64,000 nt of DNA. Source: Microlunatus endophyticus (GTDB lineage Bacteria > Actinomycetota > Actinomycetes > Propionibacteriales > Propionibacteriaceae). This document shows positions 14,548-22,952 of the stretch, piece after piece. Numbering within the stretch: position 1 is the first letter of the stretch; each line of letters opens with the position of its first letter. A model generated the notes under the pieces. The model was not told the origin of the DNA, did not search any database, and saw only the letters and a list, made by a program, of their open reading frames with translations. Both the position numbers and the translations under genes were made by a program. The stretch lies in the NCBI RefSeq assembly GCF_014646195.1, contig NZ_BMMZ01000007.1:62001-126000 (forward strand), in the 5' to 3' direction.

Positions 14548-16837
14548 TCGGCCCCAGGCGAGCAGGCCGACGAAACGCAAGACGAAGAGGAAGAAGAAGC
14601 TCACTCCGGGACGGGTGATCAAGCGGATCTTTCTGACGCTGCTTGCCGTCGTCGTCGGGCTCGGTGTCGCCGGTGCGGTCGCGGTCCTGATCGGTTACCA
14701 GCGGACCGAGGTCCCGGACCCGAACACCGAGTTCACCACCAACACCAGCTACATCTACTACGACAACGCCAAGACCAAGCTGGGCGACATCGAGGTGCAG
14801 AACCGGCAGTCGATCACGTACGCCCAGATGCCGGATTCGATCAAGAACGCCGTGGTCGCCGCGGAGAACAACACCTTCTGGACCGACCCCGGCTATTCGG
14901 TCCCGGGCATGGTCCGGGCGGCGGTCAACATCGCCCGCGGTGGCAGCCTGCAGAGCGGCTCGACGATCACCCAGCAGTACATCAAGGTGATGTATCTGAC
15001 CGAGCAGCAGACCATCTCGCGCAAGATCAAAGAGCTGCTGCTGGCCCGCAAGCTCACCCACCAGATGTCCAAGCAGCAGATCCTCACCGGCTATCTCAAC
15101 ACGATCTACTTCGGCCGGGGTGCGTACGGGATCCAGGCTGCGAGCCATGCCTACTTCGACGAGGACGCCGAGGATCTGACCACCCAGCAGTCGGCGGTGC
15201 TCGCCGCCGTGCTGAACAATCCCGGCTACCTGGACCCGGACGAGAACGGCGGCGACAGCCAGCCGCTGCTCGATCGTTACCGCTACGTCCTCCAGTCCAT
15301 GGTCAAATCCGGCTACCTCAGCGCCGACGAAGCGGCGACCTACTCCGAGAAGCTGCCGAAGCTGCCGAAGATCCCGGTCAGCGAGAAATACCGCGGTCCA
15401 CAAGGGTTTCTGCTGAAGTCGGTCGAGGACGAACTGGCCACCCTGCCGGTCGATCAGTCCCAGGTCCGCGGCGGCGGTTACAAGATCATCACCACCTTCG
15501 ACAAGACGGACCAGGACGCCGCGGTCAAGTCGGCCAAGAAGTACACCAAGATGTCGGCCACGGACTCCGGCCACAAGTCGTCGAAGAATCTGCACGTGGC
15601 GATCACCTCGATCGACGTCAAGACCGGCGGTGTGCTGGCGATGTACGGCGGCCCGGACTACATCGAGAACTCCCGCAACTGGGCGACCACGCCGCGGGCG
15701 ACGGCCTCGACCTTCAAACCCTTCGCGCTGGCGACCGGCCTGGAGAACGGCTTCAGCCTGTATTCGATCATGAATGGCGACACCTTCACCCCGCCCGGTG
15801 ACGGGGTGCCGATCCGCAACGAATTCTCCGAGCAGTACGGCCCGGTCACGCTGCTGAAGGCGACCGCCCAGTCGATCAACACCGCCTTCGTCGATCTTGA
15901 CACCAAGCTGCCGGGCGACGGCCCGCAGAAGGTGATCGACACCGCCCAGAAGATCGGCGCGATCAAGGAGAAGTCGGCTCAGGACTGGAAACCCAACGAC
16001 CGGGTCGCGATCGGCAGCGCCCAGGTCAGCCCGCTCAACATGGCCAATGCGTACGCGACCTTCGCCGACAACGGCACCTACACCCAGCACCACATGATCT
16101 CCGAGATCCTGGACAGCAAGGGCCACGTCGTCTACAAGGCCAAGCCCGCCACGCACCAGGCGATCTCCAAGGACGTCGACAGCAACGTCAGCTACGCGCT
16201 GCAGGGAGTCGTCAAGGACGGCACCGGCGCCGCGGCCCAGCAGCTCGGGCGCCCGGTCGCCGGCAAGACCGGCACCCAGGGTGTCGGCGACGAGATCACC
16301 TCGGCCTGGTTCACCGGCTACACCCGGCAGGTGGCGACCTCGGTGATGTACGTCGCCGGTGACGGCGGCAACAAGGATCTCGATCCCTACAAGCGGCCGT
16401 ACGACGCCACCTTCTTCGGCAGCGGCTATCCGCTGCTGACCTGGATGGACTACATGCAGACCGCCACCGACGGTCAGAAGATCCTGGACTTCCCGGATCC
16501 GGCGAAGATCAATCAGGACAAGTACCCGTCACCGCCGCCGCAGACCCATACGCCGAAGAAGACCTCGACGCCGAAGGCGACGCACACGCCGAAGCCGTCG
16601 TCGACCCCGACCGGGTCCGCTCCGCCGACGAGCGCGCCGCCGACCAAGTCCGCTCCGCCCGCCTCGGCCCCCGCGACGACATCGGCCCCAGCGACCAGCG
16701 CGCCGGCGACCACGAAGGCCCCGCCGACCAAAACTGCTCCGCCACCGACCGACACGTCGTCGGCGACGAGTAAGAGCACGTCGAAGGACACCACCAAGCC
16801 CAAGAAGCCCAAGGCCGGTCCGAGCGAGGGCGGCTGA
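14540..16837 (+). CDS. Bifunctional class A penicillin-binding protein (PonA-like)
   Basis: 765 residues: a short basic cytoplasmic tail, one membrane segment (about 29-52), a GT51 transglycosylase domain with VVAAENNTFW (catalytic Glu, in the form ENxxFW) and GGSTITQQYIK-like motifs (SGSTITQQYIKVMYL), and a transpeptidase domain with STFK (about 390), SIN (about 444) and KTGT (about 575). The last 100 residues are Pro/Thr/Ser/Lys-rich and disordered, as in mycobacterial PonA1. It polymerises and crosslinks peptidoglycan at the outer face of the membrane. It overlaps both neighbours (ATG within the DUF5318 3' end; TGATG at its own end). Confidence 0.95.
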   Translation: MADRPQASRPTKRKTKRKKKLTPGRVIKRIFLTLLAVVVGLGVAGAVAVLIGYQRTEVPDPNTEFTTNTSYIYYDNAKTKLGDIEVQNRQSITYAQMPDSIKNAVVAAENNTFWTDPGYSVPGMVRAAVNIARGGSLQSGSTITQQYIKVMYLTEQQTISRKIKELLLARKLTHQMSKQQILTGYLNTIYFGRGAYGIQAASHAYFDEDAEDLTTQQSAVLAAVLNNPGYLDPDENGGDSQPLLDRYRYVLQSMVKSGYLSADEAATYSEKLPKLPKIPVSEKYRGPQGFLLKSVEDELATLPVDQSQVRGGGYKIITTFDKTDQDAAVKSAKKYTKMSATDSGHKSSKNLHVAITSIDVKTGGVLAMYGGPDYIENSRNWATTPRATASTFKPFALATGLENGFSLYSIMNGDTFTPPGDGVPIRNEFSEQYGPVTLLKATAQSINTAFVDLDTKLPGDGPQKVIDTAQKIGAIKEKSAQDWKPNDRVAIGSAQVSPLNMANAYATFADNGTYTQHHMISEILDSKGHVVYKAKPATHQAISKDVDSNVSYALQGVVKDGTGAAAQQLGRPVAGKTGTQGVGDEITSAWFTGYTRQVATSVMYVAGDGGNKDLDPYKRPYDATFFGSGYPLLTWMDYMQTATDGQKILDFPDPAKINQDKYPSPPPQTHTPKKTSTPKATHTPKPSSTPTGSAPPTSAPPTKSAPPASAPATTSAPATSAPATTKAPPTKTAPPPTDTSSATSKSTSKDTTKPKKPKAGPSEGG

Positions 16838-18300
16838 TGTCCGCCGGTGCGGGAGTGCCGGCATCGAAGGACCCCGTCCTCGCCGTGCTCAGCCGACGCT
16901 TCGGCGGCCTGCCCGGCCGCCACGCCGGCCGCAGCCTGTCCTGGTGGACGGCCAGACGCATCTCGCTGCTGGCCGCGACCCTGTTGTGGATCGTCGGGGC
17001 CCTGCAGAAGCTGCCGTGCCGGTCGACCATCGCCGGGGTCTACCCGGACACGTACAAATACCTGTGCTACTCCGACATTCCCTTGCTCTACACGGCTCGT
17101 GGGCTGGCGGACGGCAACATCCCGTATTTCGATCACGGCAACTACCAGACGCTGGAGTATCCGGTCCTGATCGGCTACCTGCTGGAATTCCAGCGCCGGA
17201 TCACTGTGCTGTTCGGCGCTCCGGTGGGACCGGGCCTGGACACCCAGCAGGCGTTGGACGCCTCGAATCTCTTCGCCACGGTCAACCTGGTCGTGCTCGG
17301 CGTGCTCTTCCTGATCACCGTCTGGGCGCACACCCGGACGATCCCCGCCGACCTGGCCCAGGGCCGCAGCTGGGACGCGATGATGATCGCGATCTCCCCG
17401 ATGGTGCTGCTGGCCGGCTTCATCAACTGGGACTTCCTGGCCGTCGCGCTGACCGCGTTGGGCTTCATGTTCTGGGGACGCAGGCGGCCGGGGCTGGCCG
17501 CGGTGATGTTCGGCCTCGGCACGGCCGCCAAGCTCTATCCGGTGCTCTTCCTGGGCCCGTTGATCCTGTTGTGCCTGCGGCGGCAGAAGATGCGCGAATT
17601 CGGCCGGCTGATGATCGGCTTCGCGGTCGCCTGGCTGGTGCCCAACCTGCCGGTGATGATCTTCGCCCCCGATCAGTGGCTGGTCTTCTGGACCTTCAAC
17701 TCCGACCGCACCGGTGATCTCGGCTCGATCTGGTACGTCTTCTCGCTGGCCGGACATCCGGTGCCGCATCTCAATGTGATCAACACCGTCATCCTGGTGC
17801 TGCTCTGCGCGGGCATCGGTTGGTTGATCTTCGCCGCCCGCCGCCCGCCACGCTTCGGCCAGCTCGGCTACCTGGTGATCGCGGCCTTCTTGATCACCAA
17901 CAAGGTCTATTCGCCGCAGTACGTGTTGTGGCTGCTGCCGCTGCTGGTGCTGGCCAGGCCCCGCTGGCGCGAGTGGGTGATCTTCACCGTCGGCGAGCTC
18001 GGCTACTTCCTGGCCATCTGGGCCCACCTCGACGGCACGCTCACCCCGGGCAACGGCGGTCCGGACAAGCTCTACTGGCTGGCCGTGATCTTCCGGATCG
18101 CCTGCGAGGTGTGGGTCGGCCTGGTGATCATCCGCGACATCCTGGTGCCCGACCGGTACGACCCGCTGCGCAGCGCGGGCGCGCAGGGGACCGTCTTCTA
18201 CGGAACTGTCGCCGACGATCCCGCCGGCGGTGTCCTGCGCGGTGCTCCGGACGCGCCCTGGGTGCGACGGCTGCACCAATGGCTGGCCAGCACCGGCTGA
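16837..18300 (+). CDS. GT87-family (DUF2029) membrane glycosyltransferase
   Basis: 487 residues with about ten hydrophobic segments. After the first segment a loop carries YSDIPLLYTARGLADGNIPYFDHG, the Asp-containing loop typical of GT-C enzymes that use polyprenyl-phosphate mannose. Segments such as TAAKLYPVLFLGPLILL and the final cytoplasmic tail (VPDRYDPLRSAG) match mycobacterial Rv0051-type proteins. It should transfer a sugar outside the membrane in envelope glycan or lipoglycan assembly. Its ATG overlaps the PBP stop (TGATG), extending the conserved operon. Confidence 0.85.
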   Translation: MSAGAGVPASKDPVLAVLSRRFGGLPGRHAGRSLSWWTARRISLLAATLLWIVGALQKLPCRSTIAGVYPDTYKYLCYSDIPLLYTARGLADGNIPYFDHGNYQTLEYPVLIGYLLEFQRRITVLFGAPVGPGLDTQQALDASNLFATVNLVVLGVLFLITVWAHTRTIPADLAQGRSWDAMMIAISPMVLLAGFINWDFLAVALTALGFMFWGRRRPGLAAVMFGLGTAAKLYPVLFLGPLILLCLRRQKMREFGRLMIGFAVAWLVPNLPVMIFAPDQWLVFWTFNSDRTGDLGSIWYVFSLAGHPVPHLNVINTVILVLLCAGIGWLIFAARRPPRFGQLGYLVIAAFLITNKVYSPQYVLWLLPLLVLARPRWREWVIFTVGELGYFLAIWAHLDGTLTPGNGGPDKLYWLAVIFRIACEVWVGLVIIRDILVPDRYDPLRSAGAQGTVFYGTVADDPAGGVLRGAPDAPWVRRLHQWLASTG

Positions 18301-18308
18301 GCACTCCG

Positions 18309-19589
18309 ATGACTCCCGCGACCGACCTCCCCCAGCTCGACAACACTCGGCTCGACAACACTCAGCTCGGTAACACTCAGCTCGGTAACACTCAGGGCGA
18401 GGACAGCGAGCCCGTGTCCTCGCCGGCCGATGGCGTACGCGACCGGTTGCGCCGGTGGTGGCGGCGGCCCTCCGGGCTGGAGCTGCAGCCGCTTGATCTG
18501 CGCAGCGGGCGGATCACCCTGCAGGCGTGGATCGCGAGCCGGGGGCTGATCGCGCTCGTCGCGCTGCTGCTCGCGGTGATCACCCACCGCCGGCTGCTGG
18601 ACATGACCAACAACTGGGATGCCGTGCACTTCGGCGACCTGGCCCGATACGGCTACGGCTTCGACCCGAAGGGTGAGCTGCTGGCCTTCTTCCCCGGGCT
18701 GCCGTGGCTGCTGCGGGTCGGGCTGATCGTCGGCCTGCCGACCCCCGTCACCGGGATGATCATCGCCGGGCTGGCCTCGGCGGCGGCCGCGATCGCACTG
18801 ATGCGGCTCGGCGGCCGCTGGGCTGCGGTCGTCTGGCTCTTCATCCCGACCACGGTCTTCACCACCGTCGGCTACACCGAGGCATTGTTCTGTGCGCTCG
18901 CCTTCTGGGCATGGGAACGCGCCCGTTCCGATCGCTGGGCGGCAGCAGCCATCCTGGCCGGCTTGGCCTGCACCGTACGGGTTTCCGGGCTGTTCCTGGT
19001 CGGTGCGCTGGCGGTGATGATCATCACCTCGACCCGGACCCGGTGGGCCGGTCGCGGCCGCCGGCTGCTCTGGCTGCTGATCCCGGTCGCGGTGCTGGCC
19101 GCGTTCGTGATCTACGAGCACGCGCTGAGCGGCCGGTGGGACGCCTGGTACAAAGCCCAGGTCGACGGCTGGTATCGCGGTTTCACCTGGCCCTGGCAGT
19201 CATTCCTCAACACCTGGGCGGCGGTGCAACCGGGCGCGTACGCCGATCATCCCTACTGGGCGTGGGTGTTCCGCGCCGAGATGATCTCGATGGCGATCGG
19301 CGTCCTGGTGACGATCTGGTGCCTGACCCGCAAGCTGTGGGCCGAGGCCAGCTGGGTCGCGGTGCAGGTGCTCGCCTTCTCGTTGTCCTACTGGTACATG
19401 TCGGTCAACCGGGCGGTGCTTCTCTGGTTCCCGCTGATGATCATGATCGCCCGGTGGGGGAGCTGGCGCCCGCACCGCCGCGGGCCGGCGATCGTCCACC
19501 GGGTCGCGGTGATCATGCTCTTCGTGATCGGCGGCGCGCTGATGATCGGCTGGTCCTGGTTGTACTTCACCGGCAACTGGGCTTCCTGA
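18309..19589 (+). CDS. PIG-V-like membrane mannosyltransferase
   Basis: 426 residues, polytopic. NNWDAVHFGDLARYGYG, with its Asp, and LLAFFPGLPWLLR match the conserved luminal loop of PIG-V/GPI mannosyltransferase-2-like GT-C enzymes common in actinobacteria. ATG 18309 lies eight bases after the GT87 stop, in the same operon. Residues about 9-28 are a four-fold repeat of L(D/G)NTQ encoded by a 15-base tandem repeat, with a basic stretch (RLRRWWRRP) before the first membrane segment. It probably mannosylates an envelope component or secreted protein. Confidence 0.8.
   Translation: MTPATDLPQLDNTRLDNTQLGNTQLGNTQGEDSEPVSSPADGVRDRLRRWWRRPSGLELQPLDLRSGRITLQAWIASRGLIALVALLLAVITHRRLLDMTNNWDAVHFGDLARYGYGFDPKGELLAFFPGLPWLLRVGLIVGLPTPVTGMIIAGLASAAAAIALMRLGGRWAAVVWLFIPTTVFTTVGYTEALFCALAFWAWERARSDRWAAAAILAGLACTVRVSGLFLVGALAVMIITSTRTRWAGRGRRLLWLLIPVAVLAAFVIYEHALSGRWDAWYKAQVDGWYRGFTWPWQSFLNTWAAVQPGAYADHPYWAWVFRAEMISMAIGVLVTIWCLTRKLWAEASWVAVQVLAFSLSYWYMSVNRAVLLWFPLMIMIARWGSWRPHRRGPAIVHRVAVIMLFVIGGALMIGWSWLYFTGNWAS
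18333..18392 (+). repeat. 15-base tandem repeat, four units, in the mannosyltransferase N-terminus
   Basis: Four units of the form CAGCTCGRYAACACT (third base variants CGGCTCGACAACACT and CAGCTCGGTAACACT) encode LDNTR, LDNTQ, LGNTQ, LGNTQ. The last two copies are identical, suggesting recent expansion. Confidence 0.85.
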
Positions 19590-19636
19590 GGTCGGGACAG
19601 TTCCCGCGGCCGTTCATGAGACAAGTGTCGTGGCGC

Positions 19637-19669
19637 TTGAGATCTCAAAGAATCTCAAGATTCTTGAGA
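19637..19669. repeat. Adjacent palindromes in a convergent intergenic region
   Basis: TTGAGATCTCAA (19637-19648) is a perfect 12-base palindrome. TCTCAAGA-T-TCTTGAGA (19653-19669) is a perfect 8-base inverted repeat. They share the TCTCAA element. They could end transcription from either side or bind a protein; there is no U-tract. Confidence 0.5.
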
Positions 19670-19705
19670 ACGGCACTATGTGCGCCAGCAGACCTGCGTT
19701 CCGGG

Positions 19706-19724
19706 CCCTGAGCTCGTCAAAGGG
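19706..19724. repeat. REP-like 19-base repeat, intergenic copy
   Basis: CCCTGAGCTCGTCAAAGGG matches the reverse complement of the 8348 repeat at 17 of 19 bases. It ends one base before the GntR gene's stop codon on the other strand. Confidence 0.75.
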
Positions 19725-20087
19725 TCAGGATCCTCCCAGCGCACTCCTGATCAGACCCAGGGCGGTGGTGTCGTCCAGGTTGAGCCGACGGATGAGCTGG
19801 GCGTAGGCGTCTGCTGCCCGCCGCGCCTCGTCCGGCTGCTGGGCCTGCTCGCGGCGGGCGACGAAGCTGCCCTGCCGGCCACGGGTCTCGATCAATCCTT
19901 CCCGATCAAGCTCCAGATAGGTGCGGGCGACCGTATTGGGCGCGATGCCCAGATCAGCGGCCAGCCGCCGTACGGTTGGGAGCTTGGTGCCGGGCGCCAG
20001 CTCGCCGCTGCTGATCGCGGTGATCAACTGCTGGCGGAGCTGCTCGTACGGCGCAGTCCGGTCGTCCGGGTCGATGGTCAGTATCAT
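19725..20087 (-). CDS. GntR family regulator, YtrA-like
   Basis: A 120-residue short GntR protein. The winged helix reads PPYEQL-like (APYEQLRQQLITAISSGEL), GTKLPTVRRLAADLGIAPNT and VARTYLELDREGLIETRGR, followed by only about 40 residues, the size of the YtrA subfamily whose members control membrane transport operons. ATG 20087 overlaps the stop of the upstream membrane protein gene (ATGA). It is the last gene of a three-gene operon and probably represses it through paired sites at 21973-21999. A longer frame starting at 20114 is less likely. Confidence 0.88.
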   Translation of the reverse strand: MILTIDPDDRTAPYEQLRQQLITAISSGELAPGTKLPTVRRLAADLGIAPNTVARTYLELDREGLIETRGRQGSFVARREQAQQPDEARRAADAYAQLIRRLNLDDTTALGLIRSALGGS

Positions 20088-21016
20088 CGGGCGGCCAGCT
20101 TTTCCGTACTCCACAGTCTGCGCCGGAAGTAGCGATCGGAGACCGACCTGCGAGTGCTGTAGAGGTATCCGACCGTTGCGGCGCAGGCAGCGAGAGCCAT
20201 CACGACGAAGAGGTATGCCAGTGCGCGCGGATGCCAGGTGCTGCCGATCATGATCTCAGCGAAGCTCTGCAGCAGGGAGTAGATACCCCAGGTCAGTGGC
20301 AGGCCGACAAGTCCGCGCAGCGTTTGTGCACGCAGCGCGTCGTCCCAGGCCAACTCCGTCGACGATCCTGCGGGCTGCGGGCCGTGCAGGACGACTCTCG
20401 ACAGCAGCGAGCCGACGATCAGCCCACCGATCGAGACATAGGCGAAGAATGCACCCATCGAACCGAAGACGCTCTCTTCCTCGATGACCGGGTTGTGCAG
20501 CGCCCCGGATCGTTCGGCAACTGCAATGCTCACCAGTAAAATCACGGCCGCGCAGACCACGATCCACCCTGCAGAGCGCTCCACGCCGGATACATAATCG
20601 CTCAGCCGCGGTGTCGTACTCCGGGCCACCCGACGGCCGGTCGGCCGGTGCAGCGCCAACGCGACGGCTGTCACCACCTGGAAGATTACGCCGCCCGACA
20701 AAGCTGTGACGATCATGACCGCCGTCGACGGGTCGACGGGCGGGACCTGCCGGGAGTAGTCGGGCGGAGGGATCACTAGTGCGGAGATCACGGCGCCCGC
20801 CGTCAGCCCGACCAGCCCGCCGAGGCAGGTCGCCGTGAAGGGAGCACCGGCCCGCCGACGCAGCCGGGATTCGAGCTCCTCTGGCACCTCAAGATCGAAT
20901 CGTCGGGCGTAATCGGCGAGGATCCGCCGCCGGAACCAGCGGGTGATGGTGACCACAGTTCCGGCCGCCAACCCAACAGCGAGCACGATGTACATGGTCC
21001 AGGTGAAGCGCGTCAT
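20084..21016 (-). CDS. Integral membrane protein of unknown function, paralogue of the next gene
   Basis: 310 residues with about eight hydrophobic segments, the first at the N-terminus (MYIVLAVGLAAGTVVTI). It shares with its neighbour the order and spacing of RVAR-TTP--DYV and QPAGSS-ELAWDDALRA, so the two are diverged duplicates. I do not recognise a named family. A ribosome binding site (GAGGAG) precedes ATG 21016. YtrA-type regulators usually accompany ABC exporters, but no ATPase is present, so these two proteins may act as a heteromer of another kind. Confidence 0.75.
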   Translation of the reverse strand: MTRFTWTMYIVLAVGLAAGTVVTITRWFRRRILADYARRFDLEVPEELESRLRRRAGAPFTATCLGGLVGLTAGAVISALVIPPPDYSRQVPPVDPSTAVMIVTALSGGVIFQVVTAVALALHRPTGRRVARSTTPRLSDYVSGVERSAGWIVVCAAVILLVSIAVAERSGALHNPVIEEESVFGSMGAFFAYVSIGGLIVGSLLSRVVLHGPQPAGSSTELAWDDALRAQTLRGLVGLPLTWGIYSLLQSFAEIMIGSTWHPRALAYLFVVMALAACAATVGYLYSTRRSVSDRYFRRRLWSTEKLAAR

Positions 21017-21044
21017 CGCGGTCTCCTCACGCTCCTGATCATGG

Positions 21045-21953
21045 TCAGCGCACCGGATCCGCGTCCTGCCACAAGCGGCGCCAGTAGTGCTGGCCCGGCC
21101 TGCTCGCGGCGTCCGTAACCGCGACCGTGATCATCGCGACGACGAAGATCACCAGCGCGGCGACCCCGATGGTTCCGATCAGCACGGGCTGGTTGATCGT
21201 CCGGGAGCCGACGTCCAGGAAGGTCACGACGACCGAGGCCGCCGCGATGGCCAGCGGGGTGTGGATCAGGCTGCGCAGCGAGGATGCCCGCATCGCGTCG
21301 TCCCAGGCCAGTTCCTGGGTGCTGCCCGCGGGCTGTCCACTGTTGAGCACGACCCGGACCAAGATCAAGGCGGCTGCGTAGCCGAGCGCCGCGACGTAGG
21401 CGAGGATCGCGCCAGGGGAGACCAGGACGCCCACAGCATCCAGCCGATGCCCCTGCAGCACGCCGGTCCCCAGTGCGACCATGCCGCCGGCGATCGCCAG
21501 CCCGGCGCAACCGAGCGCGATCGGCACCGCACGCAACTCCAGTCGCGGCACGTAGTCGGTCACGGCCGGTGTGGTCATCCGGGCCACCCGTGGTCCTGCC
21601 GCGATGCCCAGTGTGGTCAGCACCACGGACCCGACCGGGGCGAAACTGATCCCGATCGCGAGGCCGAGCAGGATCGCGAACGAGGCCGCCCAATCGGTTG
21701 CCCCGGCGGCTCTGAGGACGACGCTCAGTACCAGTCCGAGCAGCCCCCCGACCGCACCGCCGATCAGCGTGAACCGCTCGACGATCGTGATCCGCCGGAC
21801 GACCAGCGGGCGTACGTCATCGGTGATCGCCAGGTTGACCTTGCGGGCATACCGGTCCAGCGCCTTCTGGCGCTGCTTGTCGTTGGTGGTCAGGAGCAGC
21901 GGCGCGGATCCGGCCAGCAGGCACACCCCGACGGCAACGTAGCTGATGAACAC
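21045..21953 (-). CDS. Integral membrane protein of unknown function, first gene of a GntR-controlled operon
   Basis: 302 residues, about seven or eight membrane segments beginning MFISYVAVGVCLLAG. It carries RVARMTTPAVTDYV and QPAGSTQELAWDDAMRA, both shared with the downstream paralogue; the second, with two Asp residues and a Trp between membrane segments, is the most conserved stretch and a candidate functional site. The start is GTG 21953, preceded by AAGGAGG. The operator pair lies 20-46 bases upstream. No family name can be given with confidence. Confidence 0.75.
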   Translation of the reverse strand: MFISYVAVGVCLLAGSAPLLLTTNDKQRQKALDRYARKVNLAITDDVRPLVVRRITIVERFTLIGGAVGGLLGLVLSVVLRAAGATDWAASFAILLGLAIGISFAPVGSVVLTTLGIAAGPRVARMTTPAVTDYVPRLELRAVPIALGCAGLAIAGGMVALGTGVLQGHRLDAVGVLVSPGAILAYVAALGYAAALILVRVVLNSGQPAGSTQELAWDDAMRASSLRSLIHTPLAIAAASVVVTFLDVGSRTINQPVLIGTIGVAALVIFVVAMITVAVTDAASRPGQHYWRRLWQDADPVR

Positions 21954-21972
21954 TGATGGCCTCCTTCCGTTC

Positions 21973-21999
21973 GTACCAATACAAAGAATGTATCAGTAC
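21973..21999 (-). promoter_or_regulatory. Paired operator for the YtrA-like regulator
   Basis: On the minus strand GTACTGATAC and GTATTGGTAC occur 17 bases apart (plus-strand positions 21990-21999 and 21973-21982). Each is an inverted repeat of GTAY/RTAC around TG, and each is preceded by TTT or TT. Position directly upstream of the operon supports regulation by its own GntR protein. Confidence 0.6.
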
Positions 22000-22082
22000 A
22001 AATGCTCCCGGCCAAGTGGTCGCGCCGGGTCCCAGGCCGGCGCCGTACACATCCGCGTAACCGGGCGGCAACGACCGCTCTC

Positions 22083-22088
22083 TAGAAT
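22083..22088 (+). promoter_or_regulatory. -10 element of the leaderless phosphatase gene
   Basis: TAGAAT followed by six bases and the GTG at 22095, with no ribosome binding site. Confidence 0.55.
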
Positions 22089-22094
22089 CGGGCC

Positions 22095-22928
22095 GTGACG
22101 GTGAACTGGATCGATCTCGACGGGCTGGTCAATCTGCGGGATGTCGGGGACATCCCGACCACAGACGGGGGCAGCATCGCCCGCGGAAGGCTGCTGCGCT
22201 CGGACAATCTGCAGCGACTGCCTGAGCAGACCGTCCAGGCGCTACTCGATCTGGGCCTGACCGACGTGATCGACCTGCGCACCGATCTCGAAGTGGCCCA
22301 GGAAGGACCCGGTCCGCTGACCAAGGAGCCTGGCGTCTCGATCCATCACCATTCGCTCTTCAAGCCGAGTCTCACCGAGGAACAGACCGAGTCCAAGCTG
22401 ACCACCCAGATCAACTCGCTCAGCCCGGAGGAGGTCGCGGCGCAGGCGCTGCCGTGGACCGAGGTGGTCCGGCCGACCATCGAGGTCGAGGACGACTCCG
22501 CCTCCTTCTACCTGTCCTATCTCGCCGACCGCCCGGACTCGGTGCTCGCGGCGCTGCGGGTGATCGCCACCGCCGACGGGGCGGCGCTGGTGCACTGTGC
22601 GGCGGGCAAGGACCGGACCGGGACCATCGTCGCGCTCGCGCTGCTGCTGGTCGGTGCTGAACCGCAGGCGGTGATCGACGATTTCGCCGCCAGTTCGATC
22701 CGGATCGAGCAGATCATCAATAAGCTGTCGGGCACCGAGACCTACCGGGACAACGTGTTGTCCCGGCCGCTGTCGGAGCACGAAACCCGGCCGGAGACGA
22801 TGATCGCGTTCCTGGACTACATCGAGCGTGAGTACGGTTCGGTGCCGGAGTTGCTCGCCAAGATCGGCTGGACCGACGAGGACACCGCGGCGCTCCGGGC
22901 CAAACTGCTGGTTTCGGCTGAAAGCTGA
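22095..22928 (+). CDS. Tyrosine-protein phosphatase (Y_phosphatase3/PtpB-like)
   Basis: 277 residues. N-terminal NLRDVGDIPTTDGG and GRLLRSDNLQRL with DVIDLRTDLE are the hallmarks of the PtpB/LipA family. The P-loop HCAAGKDRTG (H167, C168, R174) has the CX5R catalytic site; the Lys and Asp inside it are typical of this group, which can act on phosphotyrosine and phosphoinositides. It is a stand-alone cytoplasmic enzyme; the next gene begins 24 bases later and may be co-transcribed. Confidence 0.9.
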   Translation: MTVNWIDLDGLVNLRDVGDIPTTDGGSIARGRLLRSDNLQRLPEQTVQALLDLGLTDVIDLRTDLEVAQEGPGPLTKEPGVSIHHHSLFKPSLTEEQTESKLTTQINSLSPEEVAAQALPWTEVVRPTIEVEDDSASFYLSYLADRPDSVLAALRVIATADGAALVHCAAGKDRTGTIVALALLLVGAEPQAVIDDFAASSIRIEQIINKLSGTETYRDNVLSRPLSEHETRPETMIAFLDYIEREYGSVPELLAKIGWTDEDTAALRAKLLVSAES

Positions 22929-22952
22929 GCCTCCGGTCGGCAGGATGGGTCC

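Noticed and set aside
18333..18392. Tandem repeats considered as a CRISPR array
   Set aside because: Units are 15 bases with no spacers and are in frame with a coding region.
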